A program made the translations under genes and the position numbers. 7,409 bases of DNA from Thermoflexales bacterium (GTDB lineage: Bacteria > Chloroflexota > Anaerolineae > S140-20), in contig WFUY01000389.1 of NCBI GenBank assembly GCA_015484715.1, positions 1 through 7,409 on the forward strand. The letters run 5' to 3'. This document shows positions 1-7,391 of this stretch, one piece after another; within the stretch, counting starts at the first letter, position 1; each line of letters begins with the position of its first letter. The notes under the pieces were generated by a model, which was not told the origin of the DNA, did not search any database, and saw nothing but the letters and a program-made list of their open reading frames with translations.

Positions 1-1090
1 CGTGGTGGACCTCATATCGCTCCTTCAGCCCCCGCAGGATGCTGATGGTCTCCTCGACGCTGGGCTCGTCCACGAAGACGGGCTGGAAGCGCCGCTCCAG
101 GGCAGCGTCCTTTTCGATGTACTTCCGGTACTCGTCCAGGGTCGTGGCCCCGATGCAGTGGAGCTCGCCCCGGGCCAGCATCGGCTTGAGCATGTTGCTG
201 GCGTCCATCGCGCCCTCGGCGGCCCCGGCCCCGACGACGGTGTGCAGCTCGTCAATGAAGAGGATGATCTGGCCGGCGGCATCGGTCACCTCTTTCAGGA
301 CCGCCTTCAGCCGCTCCTCGAACTCGCCCCGATACTTGGCCCCGGCGACGAGGGCACCCAGATCGAGTTGGACGATCCGCTTGTCCTTCAACCCCTCGGG
401 CACGTCGCCTCGGACGATCCGTTGGGCCAGCCCTTCGACGATGGCCGTCTTGCCCACGCCGGCGTCGCCCACCAGCACCGGGTTGTTCTTCGTCCGCCGG
501 CTCAGGATCTGGATCACCCGACGGATCTCGTCATCCCGCCCGATCACCGGGTCCAGCTTCCCCTGCCGGGCCAGCGCCGTCAGGTCCCGTCCGTACTTTT
601 CCAGCGCTTGGTAGGTCGTCTCCGGGTGCGGGCTGGTCCCCCGCTGGCTCCCCCGGATGGCGGTGAGGGCCTGGAGCACGGTGTCGCGGCTGATGCCGTG
701 GGCTGCCAGGAAGTCCGCCGTGGGGCCGGCAGCCCCCCGGTCGGTCAGGGCCAGGAGCAGGTGCTCTGTGGAGACGTACTCGTCCCGCATCCGGGCCATC
801 TCCTGCTCCGCCCGCCGCAGTACCTCGGCCAAAGCTCGGGAGAGGCCCACCTGGGCTGCTGCTCCGTAGACCTTGGGCTTGCCCTGCAGCGTCCGCTCCA
901 GGGCCGCGATCAACTGAGCCGGATAGGCTCCCAGTTTCTGCACCACCTGAGGGACCACGCCGTCGCTCTGCTGGAGCAGGGCCAGCAGCAGGTGATCTGG
1001 TTCAATCTGGCTGTGGTTGTACTCCTCCGCCAACCGTTGGGCGGCCAGGATGGCTTCTTGGGCTTTCTCCGTAAACCGATTCAGGTTCAT
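1..1090 (-). CDS. clpB: ATP-dependent chaperone ClpB, N-terminal part (partial, 3' end outside window)
   Basis: ClpB is a cytoplasmic hexameric AAA+ disaggregase that threads aggregated protein through its pore and works with DnaK. Reading in from the start at 1090, 363 residues are visible. Residues 1 to about 145 form the double Clp-N repeat (two EHLLLAL/DHLLLAL-type segments). Next comes a linker with the family phrase [16 protein letters not shown], then the first nucleotide-binding domain. Seen in it are Walker A GDAGVGKT at 208-215 (K214), pore loop KYRGEFEE with Y253, Walker B ILFIDELH with D280/E281, and the arginine pair RRF at 333-334. The sequence matches ClpB rather than ClpC in this region. 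The ATG at 1090 is preceded by AGGAGGA (1099-1105) with an 8-base gap, which fixes the start. The middle domain and second ATPase domain lie beyond the left edge. The 214-base upstream gap (1091-1304) shows no CIRCE-type HrcA operator and no convincing promoter; a TAGAAT at 1167-1172 lacks a matching -35. Co-transcription with the upstream GGT-like gene is possible. Confidence 0.96.
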   Translation of the reverse strand, partial: MNLNRFTEKAQEAILAAQRLAEEYNHSQIEPDHLLLALLQQSDGVVPQVVQKLGAYPAQLIAALERTLQGKPKVYGAAAQVGLSRALAEVLRRAEQEMARMRDEYVSTEHLLLALTDRGAAGPTADFLAAHGISRDTVLQALTAIRGSQRGTSPHPETTYQALEKYGRDLTALARQGKLDPVIGRDDEIRRVIQILSRRTKNNPVLVGDAGVGKTAIVEGLAQRIVRGDVPEGLKDKRIVQLDLGALVAGAKYRGEFEERLKAVLKEVTDAAGQIILFIDELHTVVGAGAAEGAMDASNMLKPMLARGELHCIGATTLDEYRKYIEKDAALERRFQPVFVDEPSVEETISILRGLKERYEVHH

Positions 1091-1304
1091 CGCTCTGGTC
1101 CTCCTCTCTCCCCATCTCGACCCTTGCCAATCCAGCATGTGTTGTGCGTTACGTGTTGCGTGTCTTATTCTAGCCCTGGCGCATTAGATGGGCATAGGAG
1201 GAACGTTAGCATTGCATTAGAACTGAAGCGGCGGAAACGCGCCTAACCTGCGGGAGGGTGAACAGTTACTGCTCGTTCTCCCTTCGCTGGCCCGTTGGCT
1301 CTGA

Positions 1305-2885
1305 CTACAAGATGACGACGGCACCGCCCCGACGAGGGTCACCTACCGCCTCGATGGTGCCGTTCTGTCGGGAGACGGCGTGGACGCCGCCGAAGTAGAG
1401 GCTGCGCTGGCGCCAGCGGTTGACCTGGTAGCCCATCGCCTCCAGATCGTCGGCGACCAGAGGGTTGTAGCCTCCTTCTAAGTGGAGGGTGCCCTCTTCG
1501 AAGTGGACGCGCGGGGCGAGGACCGCTTGCTCCAGCGAGAGGGGGAAGTCCAGCAGGTTGTTGAGCACCTGCAGGATGGCTGTGCGCAGCCGGTTGCTCC
1601 CACCGCTGCCCAGAGCGAGGACAGGGCGGCCTCCTTCCAGGACGATGGTAGGGGCCATCATCGAGGCGAGCCGGATGCCGGGTGGATCCTGATGGAACCC
1701 TCGGGGGTGCAGATCGGCCTCTCCCATCAGGTTGTTCAGCGTCACGCCTGTCTCCCCGATGATGAAGCCGGCCGACTCCCCCGGCGTCGTGGTCAGGGAG
1801 ACGATCAGTCCATCTCGGTCCGCCACGCTGATGTGGGTCGTGTTGGCCGGCCCACCGCTCCTAGGAGCATCGGAACCCCGGCCCGGTCGGGCCAGCGCCT
1901 CGGTCAGGTCTGCACAGTAGGAGGCAACCACCGCGTCGTCGAGGAACGCCGTCACCCGCTCTGTGCCTCCCAGCCGAGATAGCGCCTCCCATCGCTGTCG
2001 GGCTTGATTGGTCAACCGCATGACTTCGGCCAGGATGGTCAGGTGCCGGGTTGAGGCGTGGTCCACATCGCTCAGGTCCAGGCTTTCCAGCAACTTGAGG
2101 GAGAAGGCGATGAGGGCTCCACCGGTTGAGGGCGGCGGCGGCATTAGGATGGTGTGTCCTCGGTAATCGAGGCGGATGGGCGCGCAACGGTAGACCCGGT
2201 AGTAGGCCAGGTCTGCGGCCGTGATGAGCCCGCCGTGGGCCTCTTGGTCGGCGACGATGGCCTGGCCGATGGGGCCGGTGTAGAAGAGGTCGGGTCCCTC
2301 CTGGGCCAGCCACTCCAGCGTCTCGGCCAGGCGGGGCATCCGTATCAGGTCCCCTTCGCTGGCGAAGCGACCGTTGATGGTGTAGCGCCGGGCCAGGGAT
2401 GGGGTATAGGTGAAGATGGGTTCCAGGAGCTTCAGGATGAACGCTCTGGGCGGGGCGAGATGGAAGCCCTCCCGGGCCAGACGGATGGCCGGGGCCAGTA
2501 CCTGGGAGAGGGACATCGTGCCCTGCTCTTCCAACAGGGTGCAGAGGCCGGCGACGTTGCCGGGCACGGCCGCTGAGGCCCGCCCCACGTGGAAGACCTG
2601 GGTCGCATCGCCGAAGTCCACCGTCACCGCCTGGAAGTCCAGGGGGCGGTCCTTCCCCCGACCCAGACCCGGCACATTGGCGAAGAAGTCATAGACCGTG
2701 GCTTCCCCCTGGGGCGTGCAGACCAAGGCGAAGCCACAGCCGCCGATGTTGGAGATGTCTCCCTCGGCGATGAACGAGGCGAAGGCGGCTGCCACAGCCG
2801 CGTCCACAGCGTTTCCCCCCTGGGCCAGGAGTTCGGCACCGGCAGCGGCAGTTTCAGGACTTCCGGCTGCAATGGCTCCCCGCAT
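1305..2885 (-). CDS. Gamma-glutamyltranspeptidase family Ntn hydrolase (cytoplasmic-type, atypical substrate residues)
   Basis: The 526-residue product belongs to the GGT family, whose members cut themselves into two chains and then use the newly exposed Thr to hydrolyse or transfer acyl groups, classically gamma-glutamyl from glutathione. Visible landmarks are the N-terminal RGAIAAG and GGNAVDAAVAAA segment, PGNVAG, MPPPPSTGG (248-256), the processing site NTTHISV with predicted nucleophile T349, LNNLMGEAD (383-391), the oxyanion-type GSGGSNR (426-432), and the closing GDPRRGGAV (515-523). The predicted chains are 1-348 and 349-526. The start at 2885 was chosen because it begins at the conserved core, has AGAGGAA 6-7 bases upstream, and lies downstream of the mapped promoter; a longer reading frame to 3074 would start upstream of that promoter. 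No signal peptide is present, unlike most bacterial GGTs. The motif that normally carries the glutamate-carboxylate-binding Arg (DFRExAP in E. coli) reads DFFANVP here (66-72), so true GGT activity is doubtful. An acylase or other amidase role is possible. Family call is firm; substrate is unknown. Confidence 0.9.
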   Translation of the reverse strand: MRGAIAAGSPETAAAGAELLAQGGNAVDAAVAAAFASFIAEGDISNIGGCGFALVCTPQGEATVYDFFANVPGLGRGKDRPLDFQAVTVDFGDATQVFHVGRASAAVPGNVAGLCTLLEEQGTMSLSQVLAPAIRLAREGFHLAPPRAFILKLLEPIFTYTPSLARRYTINGRFASEGDLIRMPRLAETLEWLAQEGPDLFYTGPIGQAIVADQEAHGGLITAADLAYYRVYRCAPIRLDYRGHTILMPPPPSTGGALIAFSLKLLESLDLSDVDHASTRHLTILAEVMRLTNQARQRWEALSRLGGTERVTAFLDDAVVASYCADLTEALARPGRGSDAPRSGGPANTTHISVADRDGLIVSLTTTPGESAGFIIGETGVTLNNLMGEADLHPRGFHQDPPGIRLASMMAPTIVLEGGRPVLALGSGGSNRLRTAILQVLNNLLDFPLSLEQAVLAPRVHFEEGTLHLEGGYNPLVADDLEAMGYQVNRWRQRSLYFGGVHAVSRQNGTIEAVGDPRRGGAVVIL

Positions 2886-2891
2886 CGTGAG

Positions 2892-2899
2892 TTCCTCTC
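2892..2899 (-). promoter_or_regulatory. Ribosome binding site fixing the GGT-like start
   Basis: Read on the minus strand the bases are GAGAGGAA, with the AGGA core ending 7 bases before the ATG at 2885. The alternative in-frame ATG at 2933 has only a G-rich hairpin arm and CTCTTTC in front of it, so the downstream start is favoured. Confidence 0.6.
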
Positions 2900-2939
2900 G
2901 AAGATTGACAAAGGGTGCTTTTCGTGTTAGCATGAAAGA

Positions 2940-2965
2940 GGCCCCCCAAGTGCCCCTGGGGGGCC
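2940..2965 (-). promoter_or_regulatory. Leader hairpin of the GGT-like gene
   Basis: A perfect 9-bp stem (GGCCCCCCA at 2940-2948 with TGGGGGGCC at 2957-2965) encloses an 8-base loop. It starts only about 5 bases after the predicted transcript start near 2970, so it would be the 5' cap structure of the mRNA. On the minus strand it is followed by CTCTTTC, which is too weak a U-tract for a confident terminator. It may act as a 5' stabilising stem-loop or a weak attenuator; that role is inferred. Confidence 0.5.
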
Positions 2966-2976
2966 AACGCAAGTCT

Positions 2977-3005
2977 ATTATACCGAGAGTTGGGCGAAAA
3001 TACAA
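2977..3005 (-). promoter_or_regulatory. Sigma-70 promoter for the GGT-like gene
   Basis: On the minus strand TTGTAT (3005-3000) is followed by a 17-base spacer and a perfect TATAAT (2982-2977). The -10 and the spacing are ideal, the -35 matches consensus only at TTG. The predicted transcript starts near 2970 and leaves a leader of about 85 bases before the ATG at 2885. Confidence 0.65.
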
Positions 3006-3007
3006 GG

Positions 3008-3036
3008 TTGACATGGCTGAAGGGATGTGATAGAAT
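3008..3036 (+). promoter_or_regulatory. Strong sigma-70 promoter for the rpsA-sigma operon
   Basis: TTGACA (3008-3013) is a perfect -35, followed by exactly 17 bases and TAGAAT (3031-3036), with TG at 3028-3029 giving an extended -10. Predicted start is near 3043, leaving a leader of about 110 bases before the ATG at 3153. This is the best promoter in the window and fits a constitutive housekeeping operon. Confidence 0.8.
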
Positions 3037-3041
3037 CCCTT
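3020..3041. promoter_or_regulatory. Inverted repeat across the rpsA promoter -10 (operator candidate)
   Basis: AAGGGAT (3020-3026) and ATCCCTT (3035-3041) are perfect reverse complements separated by 8 bases, with the -10 TAGAAT overlapping the spacer and right arm. A dimeric repressor bound here would block RNA polymerase at the rpsA promoter. No regulator is identified, and a chance 7-bp repeat cannot be excluded. Confidence 0.35.
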
Positions 3042-3152
3042 TTGGAGTGGTTTCGCGTGACAACCCAACAGCACCCCCTCCTATGAATCCCAGAGGCCAC
3101 CCCCATTGGAAGCAACCAACTGTCACCCCCCCTGCACCAAAGAGAAGATCGT

Positions 3153-4757
3153 ATGACTGAACCAACTTCCGAGGAAAACAACGCCACCTTCCAGGAGCTC
3201 TTTGAGCAAGAGTATCGCTACCAGGAACCCCAGACCGGTGAGATCCGCCAAGCTACGATCATTGAGATCCGTCCTGATGAGATCATCGTAGATCTGGGGA
3301 CCAAGCGGGACGGTATCATCCCCCGCCGTGACCTGCAGCGATTGGGGAAAGAGGAGCTGGCCCAGCTGCGGGTAGGTGACGAGATCCCCGTATACATCCT
3401 CAAGCCGGCCGATACCAACGGCGAACTGTTGGTCTCCCTGTCCAAAGGGCTGGAGCAGCAGGACTGGGATCGCGCCCACGAGATGTTGGACAGCGGTGAG
3501 ATCGTCACTTGCAAGGTCGTGGGCCACAACAAGGGTGGGATTCTGGTGGAGTTCGGTCGGCTGCGGGGATTTGTCCCCAATTCCCACCTCTTGGGCTTCT
3601 CTCGGAGCCAGAGTCGCGCCGACCAGCAAGCCTTCAAGAGCGGTCTGGTGGGGCAGGAGATCGTCCTGAAGGTGATCGAGGTGGATCAGGAGCGCCGTCG
3701 CCTGGTCCTCTCCCAGCGAGCGGCCCAGCGCATCTGGCGGCGTCAACAGAAAGAACGGCTGATGGCCGAGCTCCACGAGGGAGAGATCCGCCGGGGGCGG
3801 GTCAGTGGGCTGGCGAAGTTTGGAGCCTTTGTGGACCTGGGAGGGGCCGATGGCCTCATCCACATCTCGGAGCTGGACTGGCAGCACGTGGAAGACCCCA
3901 GCGAGGTCCTCCAGGTAGGCGATGAGATTGATGTCTACATCCTGAGTCTGGACCGGGAGCAGGGACGCATTGGCCTCAGCCGCAAACGCCTCCTGCCCGA
4001 CCCCTGGACTCTGGTTGCGGAAAAATACAAGGAAGGGGACCTGGTGGAGGGGGTGGTGACGAACCTGGCGGACTTCGGTGCCTTCGTCCAACTGGACGAA
4101 GGGGTGGAGGGCCTGATCCACATCACGGAGATCGCCTCGCCCCCCCCGGAGGATCCCCGGGCTGTGCTCCGGCCGGGGGATCGCGTGTTGGTGCGGATCG
4201 TCCGCATCGAGGCCGAGCGGCAGCGGATTGGCCTGAGCCTACGTCAGGTGAGCAAGCGCGAGCAGATTGAGTGGCTGGCTCAGCAGGCAATGAAGAAAGA
4301 AGAAGAAAAGGCGGTGGCAGAAGAAGCTCCCCCCGCTCCGGCTCCCCCGGCGGAAGAAGCGGAAGAAATGGCCATGTCGGAGGAACCGGTGGCCGCCGCC
4401 GTTGAGGAGCTGGCCCCTGAGGTGCCCACCCCAGCAGCGGAAGAGAAGGAGGGCGAGGGGGAGCCGAAAGAGTCGGGGGCCGCTGTCGTTGAAGAGCCAG
4501 CCCCTGAAGTGCCCACCCCAGCAGCGGAAGAGGGGGAGCCAGGAAAGGCCGTGCCCGGTCCTGCCGGTGAGGCCGAGGGAGAGGTGACGATGAAGACGTC
4601 CGAGGCGACGTCAGAAGGCGCTCTGGAGGGAGAAGACGAAGCCAAGGCATTCGTTGAGGAGCCCATCGAGGTTATGGGCGAGAACCCTGCGGAGACCGAA
4701 GGGGCCTCGTCGGGTGCGGAGACCGAGGCGGGGCCCGCGCCGGAAGAGGCGCAATGA
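3153..4757 (+). CDS. rpsA: 30S ribosomal protein S1 (four S1 domains with long acidic tail)
   Basis: The 534-residue protein is an S1-type RNA-binding protein that in bacteria helps the small ribosomal subunit capture mRNA. Four S1 OB-fold repeats can be read: about 28-98 (IVDLGTKRDGIIPRRDL), 114-187 (ILVEFGRLRGFVPNSHL), 209-278 (KFGAFVDLGGADGLIHISEL) and 294-364 (DFGAFVQLDEGVEGLIHITEI). Four domains instead of the six of E. coli S1 is common outside Proteobacteria. Residues about 380-534 form a low-complexity Glu/Ala/Pro tail, strongly acidic and probably disordered, containing a duplicated EVPTPAAEE block. The start at 3153 is set by the end of the promoter leader; the Shine-Dalgarno is weak (AGAGAAGA at 3141-3148). 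The sigma gene begins 4 bases after the stop, so the two are surely co-transcribed. A non-ribosomal S1-domain RNA-binding protein is the alternative, but domain order and the first-domain sequence fit rpsA. Confidence 0.9.
   Translation: MTEPTSEENNATFQELFEQEYRYQEPQTGEIRQATIIEIRPDEIIVDLGTKRDGIIPRRDLQRLGKEELAQLRVGDEIPVYILKPADTNGELLVSLSKGLEQQDWDRAHEMLDSGEIVTCKVVGHNKGGILVEFGRLRGFVPNSHLLGFSRSQSRADQQAFKSGLVGQEIVLKVIEVDQERRRLVLSQRAAQRIWRRQQKERLMAELHEGEIRRGRVSGLAKFGAFVDLGGADGLIHISELDWQHVEDPSEVLQVGDEIDVYILSLDREQGRIGLSRKRLLPDPWTLVAEKYKEGDLVEGVVTNLADFGAFVQLDEGVEGLIHITEIASPPPEDPRAVLRPGDRVLVRIVRIEAERQRIGLSLRQVSKREQIEWLAQQAMKKEEEKAVAEEAPPAPAPPAEEAEEMAMSEEPVAAAVEELAPEVPTPAAEEKEGEGEPKESGAAVVEEPAPEVPTPAAEEGEPGKAVPGPAGEAEGEVTMKTSEATSEGALEGEDEAKAFVEEPIEVMGENPAETEGASSGAETEAGPAPEEAQ
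4391..4532 (+). repeat. 55-base in-frame direct repeat within the S1 tail
   Basis: Copies at 4391-4445 and 4478-4532 differ at 6 of 55 positions by eye, and their last 24 bases are identical. The 87-base period keeps the reading frame and encodes two EVPTPAAEE blocks. A second, shorter repeat TGCGGAGACCGA occurs at 4688-4699 and 4715-4726, again in frame (27-base period). Confidence 0.8.
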
Positions 4758-4761
4758 GACC

Positions 4762-5952
<1,191 letters not shown>

Positions 5953-5996
5953 CTCGCCGGGAGCATAGCCTGCCTGGGCGGTTGTCCAGACGTTAG

Positions 5997-6035
5997 GAGG
6001 CCGGGTCCCTGAAGAAGACCCGGCCTCTGTCCTTT
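5997..6035 (+). terminator. Rho-independent terminator of the rpsA-sigma operon
   Basis: An 11-bp perfect GC-rich stem (GAGGCCGGGTC at 5997-6007 with GACCCGGCCTC at 6017-6027) with a 9-base loop is followed by TGTCCTTT. It lies 45 bases after the sigma stop codon. The T-tract is short, but the stem is strong. On the minus strand no T-tract follows, so it is predicted to work only for plus-strand transcripts. Confidence 0.85.
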
Positions 6036-6049
6036 CGAAGGCTTCCTCT

Positions 6050-6087
6050 GGCTCGCGAGCCCGCCTATCCTCGCGGTGGGAGCGAGG
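6050..6087. repeat. Palindrome and small hairpin between convergent genes
   Basis: GGCTCGCGAGCC at 6050-6061 is a perfect 12-base palindrome. CCTCGC (6069-6074) pairs with GCGAGG (6082-6087) around a 7-base loop. They sit just past the 3' end of the minus-strand membrane protein gene and could help end its transcript, but no U-tract follows on that strand. Confidence 0.3.
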
Positions 6088-6096
6088 GCCGTCGGT

Positions 6097-7020
6097 CTAG
6101 GGCTTTCGGATGAGGGGCCAGCCGTAGCGCTCGACGGCGAGGTTCAGCCACAGCCAGAGGACGAAGGGCCAACCCAGCCACCAGCCCCAGGGACCGATCC
6201 AGTTGGCAGAGAGAGGCAGCCAGGAGAGGACACTGGCGATCACCGCCGGGAGGGGCCGCAGGCGGGCGATGGCGGGGACCACCGGCAACAGGTTGTAGGG
6301 GATGAGGTGCGGCGTGAGGAAAGCGCCGCTCAGCATCAGCATGTCCACATCCCCTCGCGACAGCCAGAGCAGCGGCAGCGCGATGACAGCGCCGTAGATC
6401 CCCAGGCCGATGTCCTGCACATATCGCCCCTCGGCATAGTACCGGTTCACCGCGAGCGCCCGGAGGGGCCACGGCCCCCACACCAAGAGGCTGAGGCCCA
6501 GGAAGATGGCTAGGCCCAGCAGGTAGGACTTCCGGGCCCCGAAGGCGAAGATGGCGACCTGGGGCTTGATCAGGGCCAGCGGGGTGAGCCACGGCAATCC
6601 GAGGAGGCCGAGGAGGGCAATCCCTTCCAGTTGTCCCAGAAAGATGGTCCACAGCAAGGGGAGCGTCAGGAGGGGGAGGAGGGCGCTCAAAGGATGCTCT
6701 GATCGGATCAAGGCGGCCAGCGTCGTCGCGGCCAGCGTGATCCCAACCAGTCCGTGCCAGTTCAGCAGACGCACGATGGGCAGGGTCCACGGGGGGTAGA
6801 AAGGGGGGATCCGCCCGGCACTCCAGAAGTGCACCCAGTCGAAGCCCCTGAAACGATCGGCGAAGAGGAGCGTGCTGGTCAGGTAGAACGGGCCGAAGAG
6901 GACGAAGAAAAGGAGAAGCTGGTGGGGAAGCGGGAAGGCGTTCCGGGTGGCCTGCTGCTCGGGGAACAGGCTGTGGGAGAGTCGGTCCAGCCGTTTGGCG
7001 ATCTTCTGCAGCCCTGCCAT
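6097..7020 (-). CDS. Multi-pass membrane protein, GT87/DUF2029-like (GT-C glycosyltransferase fold suspected)
   Basis: The 307-residue product is highly hydrophobic, with about eight or nine likely membrane segments (near 34-54, 86-105, 112-128, 133-160, 167-184, 205-220, 226-250, 257-273, 278-296). After the first segment is a loop with FDWVHFWSAGRIPPFYPPW (60-78), resembling the acidic extracytoplasmic loop and YPP motif of GT87/DUF2029 polyprenyl-phosphate-sugar mannosyltransferases. A KPQ motif at 152-154 is also typical of that group. At 307 residues it is shorter than usual members (about 400), so it may be a reduced enzyme or only a relative. The start at 7020 has GGAAGG a few bases upstream. 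It lies 28 bases after the phosphoesterase stop on the same strand, so the two are probably co-transcribed. If active it would transfer a sugar from a lipid carrier on the outer face of the membrane; that is inferred from weak motif evidence only. Confidence 0.6.
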   Translation of the reverse strand: MAGLQKIAKRLDRLSHSLFPEQQATRNAFPLPHQLLLFFVLFGPFYLTSTLLFADRFRGFDWVHFWSAGRIPPFYPPWTLPIVRLLNWHGLVGITLAATTLAALIRSEHPLSALLPLLTLPLLWTIFLGQLEGIALLGLLGLPWLTPLALIKPQVAIFAFGARKSYLLGLAIFLGLSLLVWGPWPLRALAVNRYYAEGRYVQDIGLGIYGAVIALPLLWLSRGDVDMLMLSGAFLTPHLIPYNLLPVVPAIARLRPLPAVIASVLSWLPLSANWIGPWGWWLGWPFVLWLWLNLAVERYGWPLIRKP

Positions 7021-7048
7021 CTCGCCTTCCGATTCACTCCTGGGCAGG

Positions 7049-7391
7049 TCACCGGTCCAAGGGCAGGATCTCCACCTCGACTTGGTCAGGAGCGAGGCGC
7101 AGGATGCCTACCGATGGAGAGGCCCAGGGGGTGGGGCAGACGGCTCCCGGATTGACGAAGAGTTGGTGGTCTACCCGCTCGACGCAGGGTTGATGGGAGT
7201 GGCCGAAGATGATGATCTCCGCCTGGGGGAAGGCGCGGGCCAACCGGCGGATCAGGCGGCGGTTCACCGTGCCGTCGTCCAGCCGCCACCCCAGCAGGCT
7301 CTGGATGCCGTACCGCTTGTCCGTTAAGCTGTGCCAGAGGGAGAGGTGGCCGTGGGTGAGGAGCAGGCGATGGCCGTGGACCTCTAGGGGG
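7049..7391 (-). CDS. YfcE/MJ0936-type metallophosphoesterase, C-terminal part (partial, 5' end lost at contig edge)
   Basis: This is the C-terminal 113 residues of a calcineurin-like phosphoesterase of the small YfcE/MJ0936 group, which hydrolyse phosphodiesters with two metal ions. Visible metal-site motifs are LTHGH (11-15 of the visible part) and GHSH (63-66), followed by the family phrase LFVNPGA (77-83). The usual N-terminal D-x-H, GD and GN(C)D motifs, roughly 80-95 residues by comparison with family length, lie beyond the contig edge. Six apparent leading residues, MCIRDS, are translation of adapter sequence and are not protein. The stop at 7049 is 28 bases before the membrane protein start, suggesting one transcript. 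The natural substrate cannot be told from this fragment. Confidence 0.85.

Noticed and set aside
1167..1172. TAGAAT on the minus strand as a clpB promoter -10
   Set aside because: No -35-like hexamer lies 16-18 bases upstream and there is no TG extension, so it is not supported beyond chance.
2..1246. Long plus-strand open frame of 414 codons across clpB
   Set aside because: It is antisense to an unmistakable ClpB with intact Walker A, Walker B and arginine-finger motifs; its Pro/Leu/Gly-rich product has no recognisable domain.
2940..2965. Hairpin as a plus-strand terminator or T-box/riboswitch element
   Set aside because: On the plus strand it is followed by AACGCAAG with no T-tract and no gene ends before it; no T-box or known riboswitch consensus is visible.
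2886..3074. 63-residue N-terminal extension of the GGT-like gene, including alternative start at 2933
   Set aside because: The start at 3074 lies upstream of the predicted promoter, and the extension crosses the promoter and a hairpin, has no family similarity and is not a signal peptide. The start at 2933 lacks a ribosome site.
3123..4121. Minus-strand open frame of 332 codons opposite rpsA
   Set aside because: It is a shadow of the GC-rich S1 coding sequence; the plus frame has four clear S1 domains and a strong promoter.
4654..4761. 36-residue Arg-rich N-terminal extension of the sigma factor
   Set aside because: It overlaps the rpsA tail in another frame and resembles no sigma region; the ATG at 4762 begins just before the region 1.1-like segment.
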